This document shows, in pieces, positions 23,714 through 36,400 of a stretch of 64,000 nt of DNA. Position 1 is the stretch's first letter, and each line of letters starts with the position of its first letter. Both the position numbers and the translations under genes were made by a program. Under the pieces are notes generated by a model. The model was given only the letters and a program-made list of their open reading frames with translations. It had not been told where the DNA came from and did no database searches. This DNA is from Paragonimus westermani. Its lineage: Eukaryota > Platyhelminthes > Trematoda > Plagiorchiida > Troglotrematidae. Location: assembly GCA_008508345.1 (NCBI GenBank), contig QNGE01002363.1, positions 41,369 to 105,368 of the forward strand, in the 5' to 3' direction.

Positions 23714-23921
23714 GAACGTCGTTCAAGTATTTGATCATAGCATTCTGTATTCAGCTGGACGCTCCAGTCGTCCGTCCTCGAAAAGAAGTATTAGACCCGA
23801 GGTTTGTCCCTGTTAGAGCTCGCCAGTGGTACACAAGCTGGCCACGAACTGGGTTAAAACTCCGATTTCATGAGGTAACCGTTTTGATCACTGTGCAATT
23901 GACCTCACATTAGGCACGACA
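23714..23921 (-). mobile_element. Hammerhead SINE, copy 3 (full length, diverged)
   Basis: The minus strand reads cgtgcctaatgtgaggtcaa, then gcacagtgatcaaaacggtt, a long middle, a hammerhead-like section at 23,833-23,791 (ctggcgagctct, aaacctcgggtctaa), then tacttcttttcgaggacgg and a tail ending near aacgacgttcgac. GGGTC keeps a GTC cleavage triplet, but the core is CTGGCGA and stem II is imperfect. Confidence 0.7.
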
Positions 23922-26585
23922 GAACTATAGCATCTAAGCGCGTAGCGACTTACCCTTGCCAGTAATGAACACGTTGCCTGATCGTTCGGATGGGAGACAG
24001 TTACTGTCTCTTAACTCTAGTCGACAACCCTGCGATTAGGACTTCCTAGACGACTACTTCAAAAGCAGAACCGAAGTCCGGTGCCTTTTTCGAAACACGC
24101 TAATTGGAATGTCCGTTTGAATACAAGGGTTGCGGTGAAGCGTGAGTGCAATTCACTTTAGGCTAACCAATCAACCGACTAACGAGTAATGATCGTCAAC
24201 TTATTCACTTGCGGTTGGGATGATAAACTGAATTGACAAACAGGCGCTTGGACGAGGAAACATCCATCAAAATGGCTACGTCAAACAATAAATCATACAA
24301 TCGGTAGCTTTGCGCCGACCAGCTTATGACGGAGATACAACGACCATGAGACCATTGAGACAGATTAGTGATATGGATGAAGTAACTTCAAAGTTCCGTG
24401 TGATTACAACCAATAGAAACTCAGTAAACTTACTGAGGTTAATTATTCAAACGTCGCAAACCCCTGCTGAAACCCAGAAGCATATGCAAACTACAGTATG
24501 CTTGTCTCGATTTTCTTACCCAAAGCTAAGACAACTTTAGACAATCATCGGTATTTTGTTTTTTCTTCCAGTCAAATGTTCATTTGTTTCAGTTTCTGAT
24601 GTTGCAGACGTGAATGAAAAGAGTGTATGAAATGAATTGGTCCGGGGAACTTAACGTTCTCTCAATTTTGTTCACACTGATAAAAGAGAAAAGTTACTTT
24701 AGATGACGGCTTGTGATAGTTTCCATCACTCGAACGATCTGTCTTACTCTGTATGTATCGGACTCGCTCAAACTGTTTCTTTCACAAACTCCGACGCTTA
24801 AACAATCACAGGTTGCACAAACGTATATATGCATACACAGCGTCAATCCGCCCCCCCGTTTGTCTTGTGAGCATGTGATAAACAGATGGATTTGAGGAAG
24901 TTTATTTGTATGGATTAGGTCAACTTATTTCTTCCACATTATCACCTGTGTATAGCTGAGAATCTGTCTACCAAATGCAGCAGAGCTGTTCGATGACTTT
25001 GGGGCAAGGTGCATAGGAATTTCTGTCTCAAATGATAATTCCATTTAGCACTTATACGCCGGAAATAAACTAAGAAGTGGACTTATCCATTCTAACTAAC
25101 AAAACATTCCTCCTTTTCTTCAGTAGTAGTTGGGATGACCCACATTATACAGTACAGTGAATACAAGCCTGTTGTTATCGTGCGGCGGGAAACCTAGTCG
25201 AGTGCGCATATTGCAGACGGGGTCGTCTAATTTTGGAGTTTTATTGACTAGTGAATTATCCTCTATTCTTGAAGGCGTTATTATCCACTTCAATGACTGA
25301 TGGTGTAGCCCAGTGTAGTAAGTTTGTTCACTACTACTGTCCATCCAAGTTGTTCACTCGTATAATGCATGATTGAAGCGAACACACTAGGTATCTTGTA
25401 GGGTTTACAGCCGATTTTGGGCTGCCCATATGGAAATACGCAATACACTCTATTATGCCAGGGACGTTATGATGCAAACCAGTTTGATCTCACGCTTGGT
25501 CTGCACAAAGCTGTTATCTTTCTTGCGAGATTGAATGCCTACTTCATAAGTGAGTGGTTGTGAGTTATCCACAGTTGATTTGAGTTCGGCTGTTCAGAAA
25601 ACTAGCATGAAATGCTTTCTCATGGCTTACAATGCGATGTTCCACAAGCTACTCATTTGTTGTAGAGAAGGCAGAATTAGACGTAGGCGGTCATAAATCA
25701 ATAACTAGGTTGGGTTAAGAAAGATGACATCCACAACTGACCTGATCATATCTGTTCTCAACGATCCGCCTGTACAGTTATCTGAATGCGCATTTCGACC
25801 CTTAAAAAAACGCACCTAATTCACAGGGATAAAGGAAATGAGTAGTAGGAGATTCTAGTTTTAATATAAATTGGAAATCAGCCACAAATGACTGCAGCCG
25901 TCGCATTCCCATGGATTTTTCAGTCGGCCTCCTTCAAAAATCAACATACATGAAAACCAAAATCCCCCACTAATCATTAGTAATCAAAATACCACCCAAA
26001 AAATGATTCCTGTGATCTCAACTTGAGAAGTCCTAGTTCAGGGGTCACCGATTGGAGTTAACAGGACAGTTAGTGTCTCCTCATGAAGTGGTCAGGCAAT
26101 CAGGGCATTACTCACAACCAAATGTGGCCGAATGTTCACATATGGAGATTCAGTCGTGTCTAATGTGAGATCAACGGCGCAGTGGTCAACTGCGAACCTT
26201 CGCCCGAATTTAAGCGTTAGCACTTTTAAAAAATCAATTCATGCAAGAAATAACTTGCTCTGCCCTTTTTGGAAGCTCTAATTGATCCCGTGCCTTTTAG
26301 ACTGAAAATGCATTTAGATACGTTGATAGTGATACGCCCCTTGTAAATTTCAGCCAGTCTGGCTTTCGACTCTCAACTGGCGGTCTATTCAACCGATCGT
26401 GATGAACTCGTCTTGTGCAGTGATAGAACCTCACTACCAATAACCACTAGTGTTCGTTAAGGTACGGCCCTCTTCCTGTTCTTGTTCTCATTCCGTACAG
26501 CACTGATTATAATTTTCGTGTCAAAAACGAGGAAGATGAGATGTTAGGTGACAAATGCTTCACAACACACTCTTTCTCTGTTCTA
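23922..26585. other. Unassigned intergenic sequence
   Basis: Apart from the SINE head at 26,151-26,196, no gene, repeat or long frame was recognised. Confidence 0.55.
26151..26196 (+). mobile_element. Hammerhead SINE, head fragment
   Basis: Reads tcagtcgtgtctaatgtgag followed by atcaacggcgcagtggtcaac, nearly the head of the 6.9-kb copy, including the A-box-like ggcgcagtgg. Similarity fades after this, so it is a 3'-truncated or rearranged copy. Confidence 0.6.
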
Positions 26586-27800
26586 TCATCCTCGCTAAAG
26601 GTAGCAATACACCAGTGTTACGCTTGAGTGCCTAGCTGTCACACAACCACAAGGTACGGAGTAGGGTGGGGACCTAGCTACTAAAAACAGACGTGCCTGA
26701 ACTCAAACGTTTAGCAACAAGGCGCTCCCAATTTGCAAACAAACAATCGAGGTGAGTGGAAGATGCCATCACTATAGGTTTCAACATCTTGTATAGTCAA
26801 ATACATTTGTACAAATAACAGTATTCGCACCGCTGGACGGCACTCACCATTCCCGTTTAAAATATCTAGCCACCAACCCGTTATGAGCCGCGGGGGACCT
26901 CGCCCGGCAGACAGACCCGACCCACAGTGGCTAACTCCCTGATGAATAAGTTCGTCTTTCTACGTCACGTCATCACCCTCGCACTTCGCATCCAACGTCA
27001 GTCGGCCTCGCCACCCGCAAAACATGCTCGATTTGGAAAACTGACTGGCATCCTTAGTGCACGACTAAACCATCAAAGTTAGTACAAACCAAGAGGTTGA
27101 AACAAGGGATTTACTGGGTAACCACAGCCGAACCCTCCGTTGCCTGCTAGTTGGTGTCACTTGATGTAAGCGACCAGATGCAGAAATCAACGGTTACATA
27201 TCTGAGGACGCGTCACGCCTACAACCTAATCGGTCGAGTTTCACAGCTTACACAGTTGCATTGTACACACGACCCACGTACTCTAGAAAAATGCCTCTGT
27301 GTTACAGAGATATCCTAGGTTAGTGAATACTGTTCAAGCCCTGGAGATAGGCGCTTTTACTCCAACGCCTATGCTTCCGAACGCTGCTGATGCAACTTCT
27401 TAGGTAACTAGGCCGGTAAACTTCCAAGATCGCATTGCCTAGCGCTAACCCCACGTAATCGCAACAGTTGCGATGGCGTTGAGGCTACAAAGCACGTTCC
27501 TAAATAATCCACAAAGCGCGAAGTAGCGTCCAGCATGGTCTATATTGCTTGAAAGCCGTCAAACATCTTGTCGGCAAAGCTAGGATCAGCCTTCCACTAG
27601 GTAGAAGGTCCAAGCGAGCATCTTGCGAATGTTGTACAGTCCAGTATTTTTCGTCCAAGTCAAGGTTAAACAAATTCAGTAAAAGTGAATCGTTTGGAAG
27701 CGCACCGCTCTTGATACTGAGAGCGCAAGACAGCCCACCATCGACCCTGAACTATGCTAAAGTGTGGGGATAAAGCGCCGACAGTATAGTCCTGTTTATT
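26586..27800 (-). mobile_element. Decayed LINE: 3' UTR plus RT C-terminal part
   Basis: It shares order and wording with the 34-kb copy: a 3' end at 26,586-26,840 (gcaatacaccagtgttac, ctgtcacacaaccacaagg), then the C-terminal coding relic from 26,840 (cccgacccacagtggctaac; ttggtgtcacttgatgtaag near 27,150), through tgtacacacgacc near 27,262. It continues past the point where the 34-kb copy has its gap, to roughly 27,560-27,800, where similarity becomes hard to judge. No open frame survives. The right end is approximate. Confidence 0.7.
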
Positions 27801-29129
27801 CGGTAGGTCAGTGCGTTTGAGCGACTAAAACTGCGGGCCGACCGGCTGCGTCGAGAGCATGTTCATAGGCGAGAAATACGGCAACCGTCAGTATAGCTCA
27901 CACTGCTCCAGATTCTGGCGGATGGCATTACTTGACAAGTAGTCTGAACTGACAAGCTGACCACAACATCGTAGTAGGTTTCATAAGACAACCAAATGCA
28001 TCGGTGTGCTCTTTTCATATACGGCAGGCGATCGATAAGGCTTATGATTATTGTCCCTTCTTTCATTTAAATGACGAACGCATACTTCAACTTCCTCCTG
28101 CGAGCGTGTCTGGGATTTTTGACGCTGAATTTATCATAAAAATTCGAGAACCATCATACTGCGTAGTGTTTAAAACAGCCTTCAATCCACATCACTCGAT
28201 CAGTCAATTTAACAAAACATGCGTGCACCCTACCGAAAATATTGTCCACCTGTTGCATTCCAGGGCTTATTCAGAACTTCACATTTTGTCAGGTTCATAA
28301 AGCCACGGTCAAGTTGTAGTAGAAATTTTTTGGGACAATCTATGTGAAAATGTTGCATGAAAAATTGCATTTGATCACCCGTCTTTAATTTGGATCACTG
28401 ATGAGATTCCGAAATAAATACACACTTGCATACACCCGACGTTAGGCTTGTGTGGTCGCCGCTTACTTGGTTTGGCCATCACACGAAACTTCCTACCCTT
28501 GATCCAAAGACGAAGTTGAACCAACAGATGTTTCCATATGGTGCTAATTGTGGACGTTTGAATCATTCAACAATTTTCCAGTGACTGAAGCTGCACTTTT
28601 TTGAAGATTCAAATATGCAGAAATTTTAACAGTTGTCTCTCGGGAATATATAGTGCGCAACACTGGAAATGGACTTCCCTCCCTATGCTTCCCGTCATTG
28701 TAAACATAATCACAACGGAGAGAACAAAGAACACAGGAAGCATTTTGCTCAGAAGTAGGAAGTTTTGAGACCCACAGATCGATAGCCATCACGATCTTGA
28801 GCACCGCTGGTTACCGTGTGATCGGGTTAAGTGACGTCACTGATGAGCACTTTATTCTGAAAGGTACTCACGATCCATAGTCTAGTGAACAAAGCCTTCG
28901 GCCCTCAAACTACACAGATCAAACGACCATACACGATTAAGCGTGAGTATCCGAAGATATTCATATAATTACAGACAGCAAACTTAACTAATTAATGAGA
29001 AACAGTCGAGGATTTGATTGGTATAAACCGACTATTACAATTAGTTAACCTGTGGGAAAACAAAACAAACAAGTTGCTTGGGGCCTCGCGACTCACGGAG
29101 TGAATGGCTGGAGACGTTAGGTTGGATGT
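27801..29129. other. Unassigned intergenic sequence
   Basis: Frames at 28,004-28,300 (plus, 98 codons) and 28,544-28,804 (minus, 86 codons) resemble nothing known. 27,801-28,060 may still be decayed LINE but could not be aligned by eye. Confidence 0.5.
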
Positions 29130-29450
29130 CGGCTAATCGAACTCAGTAGCATGAACGTTGTTGTTTGGTCAAGTTCTCTGCGAAGTAAATGCACCTAACG
29201 ATGCGAAGCAGTGAAAGCCGAAAGTTCTGATGTCTATTTACATTCACCCACAGGTCTGCTGTTTGTTTGCAAGGTGTACGCACTTCTAAGTTGAATGTTT
29301 GAATCCAGACGAAGCTACCTTTCATAGTGAGTTCCTCTCCCCATCCTCTCTACTTTTTCTTCCTGATCAGGGCTTGGTTTTTTCTTCGGGGTTGCATGTC
29401 AGTTAAGCATCAGTTGAAACCACTATTGTATTACCGTCTATGATGTTCGA
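29130..29450 (+). mobile_element. LINE 3'-UTR copy
   Basis: It matches the 2.7-kb copy and the reverse of 34,180-34,480: actcagtagcatgaacgttg, gcagtgaaagccgaaag, caaggtgtacgcacttctaa, ttgaatgtttgaatccagac, a C/T-rich tract, and gttaagcatcagttgaaacc followed by tctatgatg. The tail is short and no coding part is attached. Confidence 0.75.
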
Positions 29451-30383
29451 CAGTACTGGCTCATTCGATAGGCCCAACTAACAAACGCAGAGAAATCAGT
29501 GACTGATAATTTCTCTACCCAATGAGTAAACAAGATAACGAATACTTCAATCCCTACCACGACATGCAGTGTGTGGGGACAGCAATATCGGATCGCTATA
29601 GGTTGTAAAATTATTGGATGCGAAGAAAATCGTTGTCAAAAATCGATGATGGAGATAACCACGAAAACTACACATCTGCTAATTATTTAAATATCTAAGA
29701 TCGTTGTTTTATGATACATAGCGGCCAGAATCTCAACACAACTACACCCCATTTGAAACAAAACGGTAATCGCATCATTTCATTTATATTTGCCAAAGGA
29801 TGGAAATGAATGGCCGTCCAGTCGTGAATACTCGCTAGTCTTCACAGCTGAATACACTGAAACTGTGTGATTCGCTAAAAACCACAGAATTCAAACAAAC
29901 AGAACCGCAAAAAACAATCGTTTAGGGAACACAAGAGAGTCTATCAGGCAGGATAGCCACTGAATGACAAAAACAAGACACGATGGTATAAGAGACTTTG
30001 CTAATACAGTCATTTTAGCGCTATGATAACACAGATGGAAAGACAACCGTAATAGGAAATCGCTTTTGAAACCACAATACGAAAAGCAAACCTAACTGTG
30101 GTTGGCTAGGAGTAGTCCAAAACTGTTCAAGAGAACAGAGTCGACGTGCAAACAAGTCAGCATGAGGGTCGCGAGAATAGAATAATCTAAAGTACAACAA
30201 TGCTGCGTACAGTCGAACCGACAGTTGAAAGCGGAGAAACCGACACCCATAGAACTAGACGGACTCAGATGGGCGAAAGATCAACAAAACAAACGTGGTC
30301 CAAAGAAAGCGATGAGTCACATGGAACCATCATGGAACAATATAAAATACGCCAGTTGCGCCGGCACGAGAACAGATGATTGG
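29451..30383. other. 3' flank / presumed 3' UTR of OGDH
   Basis: This is downstream of the OGDH stop on the minus strand. I did not see a canonical AATAAA signal on the minus strand within the first roughly 700 bases, so the polyadenylation site is not placed. No other gene is visible. A 63-codon plus-strand frame at 30,225-30,416 is judged chance. Confidence 0.6.
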
Positions 30384-30486
30384 TTAATTAACAGACAGGG
30401 CCTTCTTCATAAATAGCGAAATCTCTATCGTGTGCATAGCTTTGTGTCCAGCGGCCGTAGACGCACTTGCTTGTCGGCCGGCGTAG
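30384..30486 (-). CDS. OGDH: OGDH last exon: extreme C-terminus and stop
   Basis: One base completes Ser590, followed by 33 codons and TAA at 30,384-30,386. It begins [19 protein letters not shown] and ends KKALSVN. This corresponds to the human tail that starts YAGRDPAAAPATG. The family consensus APATG is replaced by ASTAAG, so the tail is divergent, but its position, length, frame, acceptor (gctatag) and matching phase all support it. The protein stops about ten residues earlier than human OGDH. Confidence 0.9.
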
Positions 30487-33400
30487 CTATAGCAAGAGGG
30501 AAAAAGTGAGACGAGTAATCCATGACTATCTCTCAAAGCACCAAATGGAATGTCAAACTGTGGTGGTTGTGTGAAAGAACCGCAAAGTGAAAACGAGAAG
30601 TTGGTTGACAAAAAAAGGAGTTTCCAGTTTTTAAACCGTAGGATGTCACCCGTCAGACGATATCCCAAGTTACAACGGAGCCAAATAATTCCAGAATACT
30701 CAAACACAAGCAGGGCTAGAGCCCGCGATCTTGTCAGTGGTAGATGACCGTCGGTGTCATTGAACAATCGTGAAGTCACATGTGACAGACAATGTGAACA
30801 ACCTTAAAAGCAGATGCATACACAACAGTGTTGGCCACAGTGGCTATAACACAAATAAAAAAACCAAAAGAGCACTTGAAGCGGTTCCAGGTTGAAACTA
30901 CGATTTCCAGTTCGTTCATAACCACTGTGCTCAATGGTTTACGGGCATTCCTATAGTAGTAAGCTGTCGCATTACCCTTAACCAACCATAAGTAGAAAAT
31001 CAGAGCTGAAATGGGAATGAAAAACGATGAGGACCTCGAAGAACAGCATACTTCTAGTTTCAAGAGGCTTTCGAAGGCCGTAAGACTGCCGTTGACCTTA
31101 ATGATAACAAAAAGACGATGGACAGAGTTCACAATTTCAAGAATTTGAACAGAACAGTGAGAAGACGTAAATCACTGGATGTTTCAGGAGTAACAGGAAT
31201 GTGTTAATAATGTTAAACAATTGAGTAATGGTCCGCAAAACGAAAGCTATGGATGACAGAATCGTTTCTCAACACAACAGGGTTGTGACCTTTTATTAAC
31301 AAACTGGACGATGCATTCCCGACCATTCTCAAGAAATAACAGATCGCGTTTTTTAGAGCATCCCCTAGGTTACTGGTGACACTAACATAAACAGATCAGG
31401 ATTTGTATTTCTGTTGCGTTGGTCTCCAAATGTCTGATCGCCGCTTCGACTGCGTTTGAATTGATTTTAAGTTTTCACGTTTCAACACTAACTTCCCGGT
31501 CACGGTAACACTGTACGCAACTTATTATATGAGTATAAAACACATAGGTGTTGAAGAAGAATCTGCTGCGATCAGTCAACCGGTGGGGCCAACACTGGTC
31601 CAAAAATAGTATTAATACATCCTCCGCATGAAAAGCGATCTGGCCGGGATGCACAGCGTATGGACATTGGCCATGTGACCCACAGCGGAATAAGGGTTGT
31701 TGAATGCCTTTATTAAGCTGACAGTATCTGAGGCCAATGGGCAATGTCAAATAATATTCTGAAAGTTACCGTGCACTTCGTTCTGGTTAAGCCTAATAGT
31801 TTATGGCTACGTGGAATGAGCTGAATATGTTACACATCACTTTGTTCGCCACAGTTTAACACTCTACCTTAGTTTATGTGAAAACTAGTTAATCTTGACA
31901 CTTCAGACATAACTCGAGTTAAACCACAGGAATGGGCCAGAGAGGCAATTGTGGACATACAAATAGCTTGCTTATATACCGAAAAATGAACAGTTCAAGA
32001 ATGATTTGCAGGATCGAAGGCTGGAAAAGTGAGAACATCCGTGGAGTGAAATCCAACTTGGCTAGATGAACATTTGAATGAAGAAAAACCAAGTTCAAAT
32101 TCCATGCCCATCGTCCAACACGCTTCGGGGTTGATTCGAGAACAAGAAAAAGAGGGCCGAACATAGTTTGGCCGAGAATCAAAGGAATACAGGCATGCCC
32201 GCTCCTCAGTACAACTGTGAAACAACTACGAATGTTTTACTGTACATTATCGCTTAGCATGAACAACGGATTTAGTATAATGATAATAATAATATAATAA
32301 TAAGGGGTATGCACAATGGTTCTACAGAATAGTACCAAATGCGACTTCTACTCGAATACGATCGTGAGCGTTAGTTCGCGCAATCTGGTGAAACAATTAC
32401 GGCAGAACCATACGAATTGGAAATGATTCCGCAAAAACTAATGACGTAGGAAAAAACTATCAGCAACCGCAAATAGTGACAAAAATAACCGTTCGAAAGT
32501 TACTCCAGCCTCGTTTTGAAATCACAATATCCCTATCATATTCGTCGGATCTGTCGTCAACAAATTATGACCTTCAACTTTCCGGACCGTCTAGCTGAGG
32601 ACAATAGCACCTTTAGGAACTGCTGGCAGATAAAAAGGTAGCGCTAAATGCAAATGATATGGACTATATAAGTGTAATAAATAACAACGGTGTCCGTTTC
32701 GTACAAAAATTGTCATTGCTAACTCAGTCGTAACCTCTTAAACTTTGATTCTTGAAGATGCGGGAACTTTAAGGATGAACTGACATGCCAGAAAAGGCCA
32801 CCTGAAAACTCCGCATGAATTCTGGATGTTGCATGCCGACTGAATGAACTCAGGAGCAAAAAAACAATCCACGTAAGGAGAAAGATACATGTATTGCGCA
32901 AACGACTTACGATATCTTATTATGTCGACGATCCGGAAGAGCGATACTGATCAGATGGTTTATCCTGGGCTGCACATAACCCCACGCACCCATGTTCTTG
33001 TGCTCTTCCTGAACCCACTGAATCATGGCGTTTGGATAGCGTTCCAAATCCTCCTTGATTAAGTCGTAAGGGAACGGGGTGAGCTGCTCTACACGACTGA
33101 TTGCAATATCTGAATCGAGCCCGATGGCGTTTCGCTCTTTGACTAAGTCGTAATAAACCTGGTCAGACAAAATAAAGAAAAAGAAGTGTATAGATGCACT
33201 CAAAACGTAGCGGACAGACACAACCACAAACCACCAGATCTGAGGAACCAGAACACAAAAATGACTAAAAAGCCAAAAGGAGAGGAGTGGATTGCAGCCA
33301 GTTGCCGATCGTGTCAGGCGCTCTGTCGGTCCCCAAGCTCACCGTATCAGGTGGTTAGTTGATGAATTGGCAAAGAGAAATATAAACATTAATAATTAGA

Positions 33401-36400
33401 AACGGTATCTTGCGTTCCTTCTTCTGGATGGGGTTCCACGACGTACCCGACCCCGGGGCAGAAACCTTTGGGGGTGCAGCGGCTAATGGAGTCCAGTGGC
33501 ATGAATTTCGTAAGCTGTGAAGTGACGGTAACTAATTAGAAGCAGCAGTGAAAGCTATGATGAAGTCGTCTCACAGATGACGCCTTACGCACGCATGAGA
33601 GATTTAAACACGTTGACACCGTCCACTTGCATTGAGACCCAGGGTTTGCAGATGAGTTTTACATCTTTCTTTTCACTGACCTTCTGACCATGTATTCCTC
33701 TTAGTAAGTTCACAACAGTACTAGTGTCAACCACTGGCGTACTGTTGTCAACGACGATAATTGAGTCGTGACTTGGGTCCAGGTGCACATCGGTAGACAG
33801 CTGCTGAAACGTTGACCTGACAAGTTACACAACAACTAGCACAGACTGTGCTTACTTCACAGATAATGCAGTCAATTAGTGGTGACGGTTATGCCACTGA
33901 GTCCGATTAGCAGTCACCACCGATAATGTGAATCACAATAGTGCCGGATCGAGAAGCAAACTTACTCAAAGGTGGTTAATCCACTAATGCATAATCAGAG
34001 TGAACAAAACAGTCAGACATTCGTTATCAAGTATCCACGTCTTGTCCTCACCGTTGCCTGTTCGTTGGTGCCACTCGACGAGGGCAGTCGGAAGCAGACA
34101 ATGATTTTCAAATGTCTGAAGACGATCCAAATCTTCTACATTAAGTTGACGAGTTTCTCAGCCACGCAGTAACATCACCAACATCACCATAAACAGCAAT
34201 ACATCAGTGGTTCACACAAATGCTTAACTGTCACACAACCATGAAGAAAAAGCAAATCCTATATAGGAAGGGAGAAGAGAAAAAGAGAAAGGGACAGGAT
34301 GGGACCTGACCAATAAAAAGCTAAGTCTTTGTTCAAACATTCAATATCGAGGTGCCTACACATAGTCATCAGCAAGAAAGCCTCCTTACGGCTTTCACTA
34401 TCCCATGTTGTCAAGTGCACTTAGTTCACAGACAACCCAGACAAACAACGACAACATTCACGCCACTGAGCTCGATTAGCCGCCATCTCACCTAGAGTCT
34501 CCAACCACCGACTCTGTGAGTCGCGAGGGCCCCAGCCCGGGAGACGAACACGACCCCACAGTAGCCAACCCCTTCGTGAACGACTTCATTTCCCTACGCC
34601 AGGTCATTATCTGACCACCTCGCACCTTACACCAGTCGGTCGCAGTGTCAGCGAACAGTGCTCGGTGTGGAAGACGACTAGCTGGCATCATTAATACGTC
34701 ACATAACCATCTAAGCCTGTGCAAACGTAGGAATTGAACAAAAGAACTCGCTTGGCAATCACTACCAAACACCCGCTTTCTAACCTCTTCGTTAATTACA
34801 CGCTGGTGCCACCCGATACGAGCGATTGAACGCAGACATCGGTGGTCAAATACTTGAAGACGGTTCACGTCTTCAACCCTCAGCGGCCAAGTCTCGCTGC
34901 CGTGGAGTAATACGGCCCTCACCGTTGTCTTATATACACGACCTTTAAGCTTCAGAGAAATACCCCTCTGTCGCNNNNNNNNNNNNNNNNNNNNNNNNNN
35001 NNNNNNNNNNNNNNNNNNNNNNNNNNNNNNNNNNNNNNNNNNNNNNNNNNNNNNNNNNNNNNNNNNNNNNNNNNNNNNNNNNNNNNNNNNNNNNNNNNNN
35101 NNNNNNNNNNNNNNNNNNNNNNNNNNNNNNNNNNNNNNNNNNNNNNNNNNNNNNNNNNNNNNNNNNNNNNNNNNNNNNNNNNNNNNNNNNNNNNNNNNNN
35201 NNNNNNNNNNNNNNACGCTGCTCCAAAATTTGACGAAGAGTGAAAATGTGATCTATACATCCCCGCCCGGGGCGAAACCCTGCCTGTTCTTCCCTAATGT
35301 TTACCTCCCGAGCTGCAGTGAGTCGGCGAAGTATAATGGATGCTAGAACCCTAGAAATGACTGGGGTCAAACTAATTCCTCTGTGGTTTTCACAAGAGCC
35401 CCTGATACCTTTGCTGAATATAGGAACTATTATCGAGTGACCCCAACTCGAGGGGATAGTTTCCGTCGTCCACACAAGTTGAAATAAATGAGTCAAAGCC
35501 TCTACTAACGCCTCTCCCCCTTCTATGAAAAGTGTCGGCACAAGGTCATCTGGACCAGCAGCCTTATTACGCTTGAGAGCCGCAATGCAATTGCGGACCT
35601 CATTCTCAGTGGGTGGTTCCAAGTTTACCGACCAGGGCACCACATTACAAGTTTGTGGTGGCAATGCAGTAGATGTAAGAGGCCAGTTAAATTGACCCTC
35701 AAAGTGTTCCACCCGTCGTTCTAACATTCTGGAATTATTATAGATGAGTGTGTCGTCTGTCTCGCTGATAGTATCACTGACAGACGGTCGCCCGGGACCA
35801 GTGGCACGGATAATCTTAAACAGTTTGCTAGTGTTTCCGGAAGCAAAAGCCGTCTCCATCTCCTTAACTTTTCCCAATAACCAGGCTTCACGATCAACAT
35901 TTAGGCTACGTTTCTGTTTCCTACGGACCTCTTCTAGACTTGTTATATGAACTGCCAGGAGGGATGTTCTGTCTGGTTTCTAACAACTGTAGGGATTTCT
36001 CCGGGATCCAATGTTTGTTCATCCCACGTACCGCCCTGCCGCATGCTAATGTACCTGCTCCACGAATGGCCTGTGATCTGGGTCCAGGAGCGATCAGGAT
36101 CATCGGAGTGAGAACTACTAAGACAGGTTTCTAAGCTGGTTTGATACCTATGCTTTACTGACGGTATATTCAGTTTCTCAACCACCAATGGTTGCTGTCG
36201 GTGGGGTCAATGCTCAGCAAAAGTGAGTACGAAACGACAACGTACCAGCGCATGATCTGAATCTATTCACGTGCTCCAATAAGAACTGCAGTCCTGAATG
36301 GAACCCCGCCAGTGTGGTGTACCTCTTTCGTCGCAAATGCTCTAGGCTGAACAATACCGCCCTAGTCTAAACGATGAAATTGTTTCATTTTCAATGCCAC

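Noticed and set aside
30776..31132. 118-codon frame with hydrophobic segments, a possible nested membrane protein
   Set aside because: No recognisable family. The hydrophobic runs come from T-rich minus-strand sequence.
31475..31750. A retroviral-type zinc knuckle in the minus-strand frame
   Set aside because: Cys and His spacing does not fit CX2CX4HX4C and nothing gag-like surrounds it.
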